DNA from: Candidatus Kapaibacterium thiocyanatum
Lineage (GTDB): Bacteria; Bacteroidota; Ignavibacteria; Kapaibacteriales; Kapaibacteriaceae
Assembly (NCBI GenBank): GCA_001899175.1
Contig: MKVH01000025.1
Span: 62,001-126,000 of the forward strand
Reading direction: 5' to 3'
Length of the DNA: 64,000 bases
The notes beneath the pieces were generated by a model. It saw nothing but the letters and a program-made list of their open reading frames with translations. It did no database searches and had not been told where the DNA came from. Both the position numbers and the translations under genes were made by a program. Within the stretch, counting starts at the first letter, position 1; each line of letters begins with the position of its first letter. Positions 1-8,828 of this stretch are shown in pieces.

Positions 1-197
1 GGTGAAGCCGTAGGTCATGGGCGTTCGTGTCGTTCGGATAAAACACAAATTACACGAATGGCGGTCAATCCCGTGGTCGTCCCCTCGGGCCGTCATGCCA
101 GGGTGGAGTGGCTTGGCGTTGCGGTGTTCCGACGGGTTCCATTGCCCTGGTACCGTATCTTGCCTCGAGAAGAATCGCAGCACGTACTCTCCGGATC

Positions 198-740
198 ATG
201 CCCTACGTCGCACTCCTCCGTGGCATCAATGTCGGCGGAAACAACAAGGTGGAAATGGCGCGGTTGAGAACCGTCCTGACCGGACTCGGATTCTCGAACG
301 TGTCGACCTACATCAACAGCGGGAATGCCTTCTTCGAGACGAAGGAGAAAGACGGCCGGAAACTCGAGGCGATGATCGAACGGGCCCTGGCCGATGAGTT
401 CGGTCTGACGCTGTCCGTCGTCGTTCGCAGCCGTGCCGAGGTCCGGAAGATCGTGAAAGCGATTCCGGCGGACTGGCATACGCGTACGGACAGGAGATAC
501 TACGTCCTGTTCCTGCGGCATACGATCGACGACAGGAATGTCCTTGCGCGGATACCGTTCAGGAAGGACGTCGAGGATATCGCCTACTGTCCGGGCGCAC
601 TGCTCTGGTCCATCCTGCTGGACAAGATCACGAGAAGCGAGGTCGGAACGCTGACCCAATACGACTTCTATCGGGATATCACGATCAGGAACCTGAACAC
701 GACGTTGAAGATCGCCGGAATCATGGAGGCGATGGAGTGA
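198..740 (+). CDS. DUF1697 family protein
   Basis: A 180-residue protein opening with MPYVALLRGINVGG, the signature start of the DUF1697 family. Members are about 180 residues long and cytoplasmic, with no established biochemical role. The frame is open further upstream, but the ATG at 198 is chosen because the family motif begins exactly there and the upstream extension (from 108) resembles nothing. The C-terminal part (LTQYDFYRDITIRNLNTTLK) has the family's usual N-T-x-x-K ending. It appears to be a single-gene unit whose 3' end faces the convergent dehydrogenase gene. Family assignment is firm; function is unknown. Confidence 0.85.
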   Translation: MPYVALLRGINVGGNNKVEMARLRTVLTGLGFSNVSTYINSGNAFFETKEKDGRKLEAMIERALADEFGLTLSVVVRSRAEVRKIVKAIPADWHTRTDRRYYVLFLRHTIDDRNVLARIPFRKDVEDIAYCPGALLWSILLDKITRSEVGTLTQYDFYRDITIRNLNTTLKIAGIMEAME

Positions 741-1169
741 TCGAGGCACGGTATCGTGAGCCGAACGGCACACACCCCGCTTCTGCATCATCGTTCCGGC
801 ATGTCACGGCAGCGGGGACGGATGCGAACGGCACGTTCTCGTACTTGCGGATGATGTCCTGGATCAGTTCGAAACACTCGATGCATGTGTCGCCGTTCTC
901 GAGCCGGGACTCCTGTCATCTCGACCAGGGCTTCACCCGGGAGCCGTTCGAACGGATCGGATATGCTGCGGGATCCCGATACGTTTTCGGCTGGATCGTC
1001 ATGGAGCCGGATCGCGCGTCGTTCGTCATGCCGTAGACAACCTATGCGATGGCCTCGACGGCGTGACATGTGCGGTAATCCCGTGGCCGCAAAACGAAAA
1101 CCCCACACGGTGCGGAACCATGTGGGGGCTAAATGACCGGAGTCGATGTATTCCGAACCTTCGGGCAGG
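741..1169. other. gap between convergent genes, no convincing gene
   Basis: This 430-base stretch lies between two convergent genes. It holds the terminator at 1091-1129 and otherwise no gene I can support. One minus-strand frame (about 915 down to 727) reads as plausible protein, including GDTCIECFELIQDIIRKYEN, but it begins directly after an in-frame stop (918-916) and has no start codon. It may be the remnant of a small gene whose earlier part (from about 1030) sits in the same frame before the stop. Confidence 0.4.
1091..1129 (-). terminator. intrinsic terminator of the acyl-CoA dehydrogenase gene
   Basis: On the minus strand a stem CCCCACA/TGTGGGG with an inner GGT/ACC extension is followed by TTTTCGTTTT. 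It sits 41 bases past the stop codon of the glutaryl-CoA dehydrogenase-like gene. The U-rich tail lies on the minus-strand side only, which fixes the orientation. Confidence 0.85.
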
Positions 1170-2339
1170 TTATCCTGCGAAGGCTGCGAGGCCCGTGATG
1201 TCCTGACCGAGGATCAGCGTGTGCATTTCATGCGTGCCTTCGTAGGTCTTCACGCTTTCCAGGTTGGCGGCGTGGCGCATCACCGGATATTCGTCGAGGA
1301 TGCCATTGGCGCCGTGGATTTCGCGGCTCATGCGGGCGATGGTCAGGGCCATTTCGCAGTTGTTGCGCTTGGCCAGCGATACCTGTTGCGGACGCAGTGT
1401 GCCGTTGTCCTTGATGTGGCCGAGGCGCCAGCAGAGGAGCTGGGCCTTCGTGATCTCGTTGAGCATGTAGACCAGCTTGTCCTGCGTGAGCTGGAAGCCA
1501 GCGATCGGCCTGTCGAACTGGACGCGGCTCTTGGCATAGTTCAGGGAGCTGTCGTAGCAGGCCATAGCCGCGCCGACGACGCCCCAGGAAATGCCGTAGC
1601 GCGCTTGCGTGAGGCAGGAGAGGGGGCCCCGCAGACCCTCGACACCCGGAAGGATGCTGCTTTCGGGCAGCTCGACGTCCTGGAAGACGAGTTCCGACGT
1701 CACGGAAGCGCGGAGCGAGTGCTTGCCCTTCATCTCCGGTGCGGTGAAGCCCTTCATGCCCTTTTCGACGAGGAAGCCACGTACGACACCGTCGAGCTTG
1801 GCCCATACGACGGCGACATCGGCCAGCGTACCGTTCGTGATCCACATCTTGGCGCCGTTCAGGAGGTAACATCCGTCGATCTTCCGTGCGTTCGTGACCA
1901 TGCCCGACGGATTCGATCCGTAGTCGGGTTCCGTCAGGCCGAAGCAGCCGATGGCCTCGCCCTTGGCCAGGAGGGGTAGCCATTTCCGCTTCTGTTCCTC
2001 CGAGCCGTAGCTGTAGATGGGATACATGACGAGTGAACTCTGCACCGAGGCGAAGGAGCGGATGCCCGAATCGCCGCGTTCGAGTTCCTGCATGGCCAGG
2101 CCGTAGCAGATATTGTTCAGTCCGGCACAGCCGTATTCCTGCGGGAGGGTGATGCCGAACAGGCCCAGTTCACCGATCTTGCGGACGAGGTGCATGGGGA
2201 ACGTTCCCGCGCGGGCATGTTCTTCGATGATCGGCAGTACTTCGTCGTCGACGAAGTCGCTCACCGTCTGGCGGACGAGTTTCTCTTCATCGGTCAGCAG
2301 TTCGTCGAGGTTGAAATAGTCGGGATGACGGAAGCCCAT
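1170..2339 (-). CDS. gcdH: glutaryl-CoA dehydrogenase-like acyl-CoA dehydrogenase
   Basis: A 389-residue FAD-dependent acyl-CoA dehydrogenase of normal family length. The RSFASVQSSL segment (about residue 93 on) and the C-terminal TYEGTHEMHTLILGQDITG are typical of glutaryl-CoA dehydrogenases, which oxidise and decarboxylate glutaryl-CoA to crotonyl-CoA in lysine and tryptophan breakdown. The catalytic base would be Glu367 in YEGT, and the Arg of RSFAS matches the residue that binds the substrate carboxylate. The flavin-binding segment CFGLTEPDYGSNPSG is present. It is transcribed alone, divergently from rimP, with its own terminator. Family is certain; the exact substrate is inferred from these motifs. 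Confidence 0.88.
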   Translation of the reverse strand: MGFRHPDYFNLDELLTDEEKLVRQTVSDFVDDEVLPIIEEHARAGTFPMHLVRKIGELGLFGITLPQEYGCAGLNNICYGLAMQELERGDSGIRSFASVQSSLVMYPIYSYGSEEQKRKWLPLLAKGEAIGCFGLTEPDYGSNPSGMVTNARKIDGCYLLNGAKMWITNGTLADVAVVWAKLDGVVRGFLVEKGMKGFTAPEMKGKHSLRASVTSELVFQDVELPESSILPGVEGLRGPLSCLTQARYGISWGVVGAAMACYDSSLNYAKSRVQFDRPIAGFQLTQDKLVYMLNEITKAQLLCWRLGHIKDNGTLRPQQVSLAKRNNCEMALTIARMSREIHGANGILDEYPVMRHAANLESVKTYEGTHEMHTLILGQDITGLAAFAG

Positions 2340-2465
2340 CGGAGTACCTAGGTCGTTGTATTTGCGGATGATACGCTGCCTGGAAGGGCCAGGTGCGGGA
2401 GGGAGGCCGGAGGGGTCCCCCAGGGAACGGCGAAGTTACGAAATGCCCTTCAGACCCCGGGGAAG

Positions 2466-2492
2466 TTGCCTGTGGATTTCTTCTTATATTTG
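2466..2492 (+). promoter_or_regulatory. Bacteroidota-type promoter for the rimP-nusA-infB operon
   Basis: TATATTTG at 2485-2492 matches the TAnnTTTG element of Bacteroidota promoters exactly. A TTG lies at 2466-2468, 16 nt upstream, slightly closer than the usual 19-21. Transcription would start near 2498, just before the leader hairpin at 2505. Confidence 0.55.
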
Positions 2493-2504
2493 TTGCTCGT
2501 ATAG

Positions 2505-2529
2505 AGGATGGGCGGGTTGCCCATTTTTT
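2505..2529 (+). promoter_or_regulatory. terminator-like leader hairpin upstream of rimP
   Basis: ATGGGC (2508-2513), loop GGGTT, GCCCAT (2519-2524) and six T residues (2524-2529) form a small intrinsic-terminator structure 11 bases before the rimP start. Nothing is coded on the plus strand upstream of it. It is therefore more likely an attenuator of the operon than the end of another transcript. NusA, encoded in the operon, acts on exactly such hairpins, so autoregulation is plausible but inferred. Confidence 0.6.
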
Positions 2530-2539
2530 GTTGGTACCT

Positions 2540-3034
2540 ATGCTGCATACCGAATCCGTGGAGACGTCGGGGCTTCCCGACCATGTTCGAGTCATCATCG
2601 ACGAGCTTTGCCGTACGGCAGGGGTGACGCTGGTAGATGCGCGAATCCGCGGACAGGCCCGCCAGCTCAAGCTGGAACTCGATATCGACGGGCCGAACGG
2701 TGTGACGCACGATGAATGCCGTGCGATCAGTACGGGGATGGATGAACGTCTGGAACAGGATGAATGGTACGGCCGCCTCAGGGCGGTCGACGTGTCTTCG
2801 CCGGGCGCCGACACTCCGGTGAAGTTCCTCTGGCAGCTCGCCAAGCATGCGGGCCGGAAGGTCCGGGTGGCGAAGACCGACGGTACGGTGCTGGAGGGCC
2901 CGCTGACGACCGTGGGAGAGAGCGATCTCACACTTTCCCAGACTACCGGCAAGGGTAAAGAACGGCGAACGGAAGACGTCACGGTTCCTGCTTCGGACAT
3001 CGCCGAAGCGCGTATCGTGCTCAACTTGAAGTAA
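2540..3034 (+). CDS. rimP: ribosome maturation factor RimP
   Basis: A 164-residue protein. RimP binds the 30S precursor and is needed for small-subunit assembly. The N-terminal part contains GVTLVDARIRGQARQLKLEL followed by the DECRAIS segment, as in RimP. The C-terminal SH3-like part starts near PVKFLWQLAKHAGRKVRV. The frame is open upstream to 2393, but the ATG at 2540 follows the leader hairpin and gives the normal family length. It is the first gene of the rimP-nusA-infB-rbfA-truB-ribF run, 31 bases before nusA. The linker RTEDVTVPASDIAEARIVLNLK is a typical RimP ending. Confidence 0.9.
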   Translation: MLHTESVETSGLPDHVRVIIDELCRTAGVTLVDARIRGQARQLKLELDIDGPNGVTHDECRAISTGMDERLEQDEWYGRLRAVDVSSPGADTPVKFLWQLAKHAGRKVRVAKTDGTVLEGPLTTVGESDLTLSQTTGKGKERRTEDVTVPASDIAEARIVLNLK

Positions 3035-3065
3035 CGAACCAGAAACAAGCGACCGGCTACGAACA

Positions 3066-4532
3066 ATGGCACGTCGAAAAGTCAAGCAGAAAATCGACAA
3101 CAAGAAGCTCATCATCGAGGCCTTCAACGAGATGGCCCGCGAGAAGAGCATCGATCGTGACCTGTTGCAAGGTATCGTCGAGGAGACGTTGTCCCTCATG
3201 GTGAAGAAGAAGTACGGCTTGAACGCCAACTTCGACATCATCGTGAACATGGAAAAGGGCGACATCGAAATCTACCTCATGAAGACGGTCGTCGAGGAGA
3301 TCGAAGATCCCGAAACCGAGATCACGGTACAGCAAGTCCTGGAACTCTCCGGTGAAGTCATCGAAGTGGGCGACGAGTACCTCGAGGAAATCACGCTGGA
3401 GAACATCGCCGATTCGTTCGGACGCCGCTTGATCGCCCAGGCGATCCAGACGCTGAACCAGCGTATCCGCGATGTGGAGAAGGACAACATCTACGACGAG
3501 TACGCCAAGCGCGTGGGCGAAGTGATCATCGGCGAGATCTATCAGGTGCGTCCCAACAACATCCTGGTGATGCACAACAAGATCGAGATGCGCCTGCCCC
3601 GCGAAGAGCAGATTCCGAACGAGCGTCTCAAGAAGAACCAGCAGGTCAAGGCCATCCTCAAGGAAGTGCGCCGCTCCGGCGGTGCCACGGGTCTTCCCGA
3701 CGTGATTCTCTCCCGTTCCGACGATTCCTTCCTGGCACGTCTGTTCGAGCAGGAAATTCCGGAGATCTACGACGGCATCATCGAGATCCGTGCCATCGCG
3801 CGTGAACCCGGTGAGCGCGCCAAGGTCGGCGTGACGTCGTTCGACGAACGCGTGGACCCCGTAGGCGCATGCGTGGGCATGAAGGGTATCCGTATCCATG
3901 CCATCGTGCGCGAGCTGAACAACGAAAACATCGATATCATCGAATACACGGACGATCCGCGGCTGTTCATCGCCCGCGCGCTTTCGCCCGCCAAGGTGCG
4001 CGACATCCAGTTGTCCACCGAAACACGGCAGGCGACGGTCATCGTGCCCGACGACCAGGTGTCCCTGGCTATCGGCAAGAACGGACAGAACGTCCGCCTC
4101 GCCTCGAAGCTCACTGGCTATTCCCTGGCTCTCGTCAAGGAAGGCGCCGAGGATATCGAACTCATCGAGTTCCGCGACGAGCTCGGCCGTGAACTGTACG
4201 ATGGTCTCATCAACAACGGTATCGATACGGCCCGTGAATTCCTCGAGGCCGACCCGGCGATGCTGTTGACCTTCATGACGAAGGACAAGATCGTCGAGAT
4301 CCGCAGCATCATTCTCGAAGAATTCGAAGAGCGCGAGGACCAACGCTATCTGCGCGCCCTCGACGAAGTGGCTGCCGATGGTACGTCGACCGACGAAGGC
4401 GACGTGCACGACGATCTCGCCGAAGCGTATGCCGAGGATACGCCGCAGGTATATGCCGAAGACGAAGAAGGATCCGAGGAAGGTACCGCCGATGAGGAAG
4501 TCGTCGGCGATGCCGGGGAATCGGAAGAGTGA
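3066..4532 (+). CDS. nusA: transcription termination/antitermination factor NusA
   Basis: A 488-residue NusA. The N-terminal RNA-polymerase-binding domain (about 1-130) is followed by an S1 domain (about 135-200). Two KH domains come next, with typical segments such as ACVGMKGIRIHAIVREL and LAIGKNGQNVRLASKLTGY. NusA modulates pausing, intrinsic termination and rRNA antitermination in the cytoplasm. The last 60 residues are strongly acidic (runs of D and E), a common but variable tail; no E. coli-type AR repeats are evident. It sits 31 bases after rimP and 52 bases before infB, the conserved order in most bacteria. Confidence 0.97.
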   Translation: MARRKVKQKIDNKKLIIEAFNEMAREKSIDRDLLQGIVEETLSLMVKKKYGLNANFDIIVNMEKGDIEIYLMKTVVEEIEDPETEITVQQVLELSGEVIEVGDEYLEEITLENIADSFGRRLIAQAIQTLNQRIRDVEKDNIYDEYAKRVGEVIIGEIYQVRPNNILVMHNKIEMRLPREEQIPNERLKKNQQVKAILKEVRRSGGATGLPDVILSRSDDSFLARLFEQEIPEIYDGIIEIRAIAREPGERAKVGVTSFDERVDPVGACVGMKGIRIHAIVRELNNENIDIIEYTDDPRLFIARALSPAKVRDIQLSTETRQATVIVPDDQVSLAIGKNGQNVRLASKLTGYSLALVKEGAEDIELIEFRDELGRELYDGLINNGIDTAREFLEADPAMLLTFMTKDKIVEIRSIILEEFEEREDQRYLRALDEVAADGTSTDEGDVHDDLAEAYAEDTPQVYAEDEEGSEEGTADEEVVGDAGESEE

Positions 4533-4584
4533 TCAAGTGTATTGAATGCACGAAGTGCAGAGCGAATAGGCTACTAAAGGACGT

Positions 4585-7500
4585 ATGGCTTCTTCATCAG
4601 GAACGAAACTTTTCAAGGTCGCGAGTTCGATCAACATCGGCCGTGATGCGATCGTAGACTACCTTGTCTCGAAGGGCTTCTCCATCGAGAACAAGGCTAC
4701 GGCCGTATTGACGGACGAGATGGTCGATCTCGTCGAGGAAAAGTTTTCCAAGGAAATCAAGCACGCCGAAAAGCAACGCGAGAAGGTCGAGCGGCAACGT
4801 CAGGTTCGCAAGAACATGATGGACCAGGGAAGTGCCGTTTCCATCGAACCTCAGGGCGAACTGGTGCCGCAAGGTGAACCGTATGCCGCTCCCGCCGAAG
4901 TCGTGGCCCCCGAGGCCGCCGCTCCGGTAGAACCGCCCGCTCCCGCCGTCGAACACGCACCCGTTGCCGAAGCCGCTCCCGCTGCTCCGGTCGCACCTCC
5001 CGTCGATGTCAAGGCCGACGTCGAACAGGGTGGCGCAGTCGTGGCGGAAGAGAAGGCCGGCGAATCCGACGCAGCATCCGAGAACGTACCGTCCGGTCCG
5101 GCCGTCGGTACTGTGATCGATCTCGGCGGATATCGCAAGGGACCGCAGCCCAAGCCTGTCAGGGAACAGCCGTCGGCCCCCGCACCGGCGGAACGCGCGG
5201 TGGAGCAGCCCGCTGCCCCCGTCGTGGAAGCCGCTACGGAATCCGTCGCCAAGGTCGAGCCCGTCGTCGAGACGCCGGCTCCCGTGGCACAAGCGCCGGT
5301 AACGGCGCCGGAGCCTCCTGCACCGGCCAAGCCTGCGGATGCTCCTGCCGCTCCCGCAGCAGCAGCTCCATCGGGTCAGGCGCCGGAAGCCGCGGCAGCG
5401 GCCGAGGGCGACGATGCTCGCCAGAAGAAGAAACGCAAGCGCGTCATCGAAGTCGAGTACCAGCCGGGTCAGGGCGTACAGCTCAAGGGCCTGACGGTGC
5501 TCGGAAAGATCGATCTCGCACCCAAGCCCGAACCCCGCCCGAAGCGTGGTGAACGCGACAAGAACCAGGGTGAGCGCGAACGGGGCGGTGGTAACAGCGG
5601 CAAGGCCACGATCGGCGATGCTATCGGCAAGGCCGGACGTTCCGCCGTAGGCGCATCGAACAATACCGGATCGACCGGACCGCGCTTCGGTCCGCCCAAG
5701 AAGCCGGGTGGCGGCGTACCGAAGAAGGACGACAAGAAGAAACGCAAGACAGGCGCCAAGTCGACCCGTGAACAGTTCTCCGACAGCGATGTCGAGAGGG
5801 CGATCCGGCAGACGCTGGCCGGTATCGAAGTCGCGGCAGGCTCCACGTCGAGCCGCCGTAACGCCCGGCAGCGCCGTCGTATGGAACGCGAGGAGAAGGA
5901 GGCCATCCGCCAGGAGGAACTCGCACGCGAGTCGACGATCCTCCGGTTGTCCGAATTCGTGACGACCGCGGATCTGGCCAACCTCATGCGCGTGTCCGCA
6001 TCGGACATCATCCTGAAGTGCATGAGCCTCGGCCTCATGGTGTCCATCAACCAGCGGCTCGACAAGGATACGATCACCCTCATCGCAGACGACTACGGAT
6101 TCCAGGTCGAATTCCTGGACGACAAGTCGATGCAGGAAGTCGAGGAGGATGAAGACGATCCCGAAACCCTGCGTCCGCGTCCCCCGATCGTCACGATCAT
6201 GGGACACGTCGACCACGGTAAGACGTCGCTGCTCGACTACATCCGCAATGCCAACGTCGTTGCAGGCGAAGCAGGCGGCATCACGCAGCACATCGGTGCC
6301 TATCGGGTGGAATTGCCGAATCAGCGCAGTATCACCTTCCTCGACACGCCGGGTCACGAGGCCTTCACGGCCATGCGTGCCCGCGGTGCCCAGGTCACGG
6401 ACATCGTCGTCCTCGTGGTCGCAGCCGATGACTCGGTGATGCCTCAGACGATCGAAGCAATCTCGCACGCCCAGGCCGCGAACGTGCCGATCGTCGTCGC
6501 CATCAACAAGATCGACCGTCCGGACGCCAACCCTGACCGTATCAAACAGCAGCTCGCCGATCACGGTGTGCTCGTCGAGGAATGGGGCGGCAAGTATCAG
6601 GCGGTCCAGCTTTCGGCGAAGAGCGGTCTCAACGTCGATCAGCTCCTGGAAAAGATCCTTCTCGAAGCCGACATCCTCGAACTCAAGGCCAATCCGGACC
6701 GTGCGGCCCGTGGTACGGTCATCGAGGCGCACGTCGACAAGGGACGCGGTAACGTCGTGACGGTCATCGTCCAGAAGGGTACGCTGAACGTGGGCGACAT
6801 CTTCGTCTGCGGTCAGTTCGCCGGTCGCGTCCGCGCACTTACCGACGAGCGTGGCAACAAGGTCGAGTCCGCAGGCCCGGCCTTCCCGGTCCAGGTCACG
6901 GGCTTCGATGGTCTGCCCTTCGCCGGGGATATCCTGGTGGAGATGGAAACGGACGCCGAAGCACGCGAAGTGGCAACGCGCCGCCAGCAGCTCCGCCGCG
7001 AACAGCAGCTCAAGGGCATGCGTCACATGACGCTCGACGATATCTCGGCACAGATCTCCGCCGGTGGCGTGAAGGAACTGCGCCTCATCGTCCGCGCCGA
7101 TGTGAGCGGTTCGGTGGAAGCCCTCAGCGACTCGCTGCAGAAGCTCTCCACGAACGAAGTCAAGGTGCGTATCCTCTTCAAGTCGGTCGGTGCCATCACG
7201 GAAAGCGACATCATGCTCGCATCGGCTTCCGATGCCGTCATCGTCGGCTTCCAGGTGAACGTACCGCCCGCAGCGCGCAAGCTCGCGGAAGCGGAGTCCG
7301 TGGATGTTCGTCTCTATTCGATCATCTACGACTGTATCAACGAAGTCCAGCTCGCCCTCGAGGGTATGCTCACGCCGGACATCAAGGAAGAGACGACGGG
7401 TACCGTCGAGGTACGCGCCACGTTCAAGATCAGCAAGCTCGGAACCATCGCCGGATGTTACGTCACGTCGGGCAAGATCACACGGAACGACAGGATTCGC

Positions 7501-7686
7501 GTCCTGCGCGACGGATTCGAGATCTTCAAGGGTACGCTCGCATCGCTCAAACGTGTCAAGGACGACGTCCGTGAAGTCGATACCGGTTACGAATGCGGTA
7601 TCGGTGTCAACGGCTTCAACGACATCGAGGAAGGTGACGTGATCGAAGCGTACAAGACGGTAGAAATTAAACGAAAACTGGCCTGA
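4585..7686 (+). CDS. infB: translation initiation factor IF-2
   Basis: A 1033-residue IF-2, the GTPase that brings initiator tRNA to the 30S subunit. An IF2_N module occupies about residues 5-55. A long Ala/Pro/Glu-rich disordered linker follows (about 80-290), then a second IF2_N-type module (about 455-510). The G domain has G1 GHVDHGKT at 540-547, G2 around GGITQHIGAY, G3 DTPGHE, G4 NKID and G5 SAKSG. Domains II, III and C2 end with TVEIKRKLA. The extended linker explains the large size and is typical of GC-rich members of the Bacteroidota group. Confidence 0.98.
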   Translation: MASSSGTKLFKVASSINIGRDAIVDYLVSKGFSIENKATAVLTDEMVDLVEEKFSKEIKHAEKQREKVERQRQVRKNMMDQGSAVSIEPQGELVPQGEPYAAPAEVVAPEAAAPVEPPAPAVEHAPVAEAAPAAPVAPPVDVKADVEQGGAVVAEEKAGESDAASENVPSGPAVGTVIDLGGYRKGPQPKPVREQPSAPAPAERAVEQPAAPVVEAATESVAKVEPVVETPAPVAQAPVTAPEPPAPAKPADAPAAPAAAAPSGQAPEAAAAAEGDDARQKKKRKRVIEVEYQPGQGVQLKGLTVLGKIDLAPKPEPRPKRGERDKNQGERERGGGNSGKATIGDAIGKAGRSAVGASNNTGSTGPRFGPPKKPGGGVPKKDDKKKRKTGAKSTREQFSDSDVERAIRQTLAGIEVAAGSTSSRRNARQRRRMEREEKEAIRQEELARESTILRLSEFVTTADLANLMRVSASDIILKCMSLGLMVSINQRLDKDTITLIADDYGFQVEFLDDKSMQEVEEDEDDPETLRPRPPIVTIMGHVDHGKTSLLDYIRNANVVAGEAGGITQHIGAYRVELPNQRSITFLDTPGHEAFTAMRARGAQVTDIVVLVVAADDSVMPQTIEAISHAQAANVPIVVAINKIDRPDANPDRIKQQLADHGVLVEEWGGKYQAVQLSAKSGLNVDQLLEKILLEADILELKANPDRAARGTVIEAHVDKGRGNVVTVIVQKGTLNVGDIFVCGQFAGRVRALTDERGNKVESAGPAFPVQVTGFDGLPFAGDILVEMETDAEAREVATRRQQLRREQQLKGMRHMTLDDISAQISAGGVKELRLIVRADVSGSVEALSDSLQKLSTNEVKVRILFKSVGAITESDIMLASASDAVIVGFQVNVPPAARKLAEAESVDVRLYSIIYDCINEVQLALEGMLTPDIKEETTGTVEVRATFKISKLGTIAGCYVTSGKITRNDRIRVLRDGFEIFKGTLASLKRVKDDVREVDTGYECGIGVNGFNDIEEGDVIEAYKTVEIKRKLA

Positions 7687-7711
7687 CGCCTCGGGCGTCG
7701 GGAGGAAACAC

Positions 7712-8104
7712 GTGTCCATTCGCACCGAACGGATTGCCGGCGAGATCATGAAAGCTCTCGCCGCGCCGCTCAAACGTATCGCCGAGGAACTGTCGGCAGG
7801 CTTCATCACCGTGACGGAAGTTCGGGTGTCACCCGATCTCCAGACCGCACGCATCTACATCAGCGTGTTCGGCGGGAGAGTCACTCCGACGGACGTCCTC
7901 GCCCATATCGAGGAAGAGGAAGCCGGCCGTCTCCGCGCGCAGGTTGCCCGCTCGATCCAGTTGAGGTATGCTCCGCAGCTGCGGTTCTACGTCGACGACA
8001 GCCTCGACCGTGCGCAACGGATCAACGCCCTGCTCGATAGCGTCCGCCCTGCGGACGAAGCCGAGCAAGGAGAAGGCGGGGCGACAGGGGAGGACGATGC
8101 CTGA
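7712..8104 (+). CDS. rbfA: 30S ribosome-binding factor RbfA
   Basis: A 130-residue RbfA, a KH-fold factor for late 16S rRNA maturation and cold adaptation. The opening SIRTERIAGEIMKALA, the core VTEVRVSPDLQTARIYISVFG and the ending YVDDSLDRAQRINALLDSV match the family. Translation starts at a GTG (7712) preceded by GGAGG at 7701-7705. The acidic 20-residue tail is extra. Its end overlaps truB by 8 bases, so the two are probably translationally coupled. Confidence 0.93.
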   Translation: MSIRTERIAGEIMKALAAPLKRIAEELSAGFITVTEVRVSPDLQTARIYISVFGGRVTPTDVLAHIEEEEAGRLRAQVARSIQLRYAPQLRFYVDDSLDRAQRINALLDSVRPADEAEQGEGGATGEDDA

Positions 8105-8828
8105 GCATGCCATGCTTCAGCGCTCCACTCTCGATGCACTGTCCTCATGGCTGGAATCGGCCCGTTCGACGGGAGCGGTAGCGCTCGTCGACAAGGAAGA
8201 GGAGTGGACGTCCTTCGACTGCGTGGCCAAGTTGCGCGGGATGACGAAGGTGAAGAAGGTCGGTCACGCCGGTACGCTCGATCCACTTGCGACGGGTCTC
8301 CTCATTCTCTGCTTCGGTCGCGCGACCAAGGACATCGTTCTTTTCCAGGATGCCGACAAGGCATACGATGTGACGATCAAGCTCGGTGCCACGACGGCGA
8401 CCGACGATCGCGGTGCTGCCGAGGTCGACGCGGCGTCCCTTCCTCTCGATGCGGATACTGTACGTACGGCACTGCAGGCCTTCGTGGGCGATATCGAACA
8501 GACACCTCCCGACTATGCTGCCGTGCGTCACGGCGGGCGACGTCAGTACGATCTGGCGCGTGAAGGACGGGAATTCGTTCCGAAGGTGCGGCAGGTGACG
8601 GTACACGGCATCGGCGATATCGTCGTGGAATGGCCCTACGTCCATGCTCACGTTCGCTGCTCGAAAGGAACCTACATCCGTTCCATCGCACGCGATCTTG
8701 GCACGGCACTTGGTTGCGGCGGATACGTATGGTCGTTGCGCCGGACCCATATCGGAGCCTTCGACGTACGGGAAGCACTGACGATCGGTGAAATTCAGGA
8801 AGCATTGCGGACGCTGACTACGGCATGA
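8097..8828 (+). CDS. truB: tRNA pseudouridine(55) synthase TruB
   Basis: A 243-residue enzyme that makes pseudouridine 55 in the T loop of tRNAs. Motif I is GHAGTLDPLATGLL, with the catalytic Asp in TLD. QTPPDYAAVRHGGRRQYDLAR and CSKGTYIRSIARDLGTALG are the other family signatures. The start is the ATG at 8097, preceded by GGGGAGG; a second ATG at 8112 would also work. The 3' end overlaps ribF in an ATGA. The protein is shorter than E. coli TruB and seems to lack the full C-terminal PUA domain, as in many bacteria of this group. Confidence 0.93.
   Translation: MPEHAMLQRSTLDALSSWLESARSTGAVALVDKEEEWTSFDCVAKLRGMTKVKKVGHAGTLDPLATGLLILCFGRATKDIVLFQDADKAYDVTIKLGATTATDDRGAAEVDAASLPLDADTVRTALQAFVGDIEQTPPDYAAVRHGGRRQYDLAREGREFVPKVRQVTVHGIGDIVVEWPYVHAHVRCSKGTYIRSIARDLGTALGCGGYVWSLRRTHIGAFDVREALTIGEIQEALRTLTTA

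Noticed and set aside
1-18. Possible start of a minus-strand gene (ATG at 18-16)
   Set aside because: Only six codons are inside the window and no clear promoter or ribosome binding site is present.
788-1108. 106-codon minus-strand open frame
   Set aside because: Composition is Arg/His/Pro-biased, it contains the terminator at its start, and a competing frame reads better.
4597-7854. 1085-codon open frame on the minus strand opposite infB
   Set aside because: Antisense shadow of a long GC-rich gene; the translation is biased in His, Asp and Arg and has no family, while the plus strand is certain IF-2. The same holds for 3057-4409 opposite nusA and 35117-37381 opposite the RND pump.
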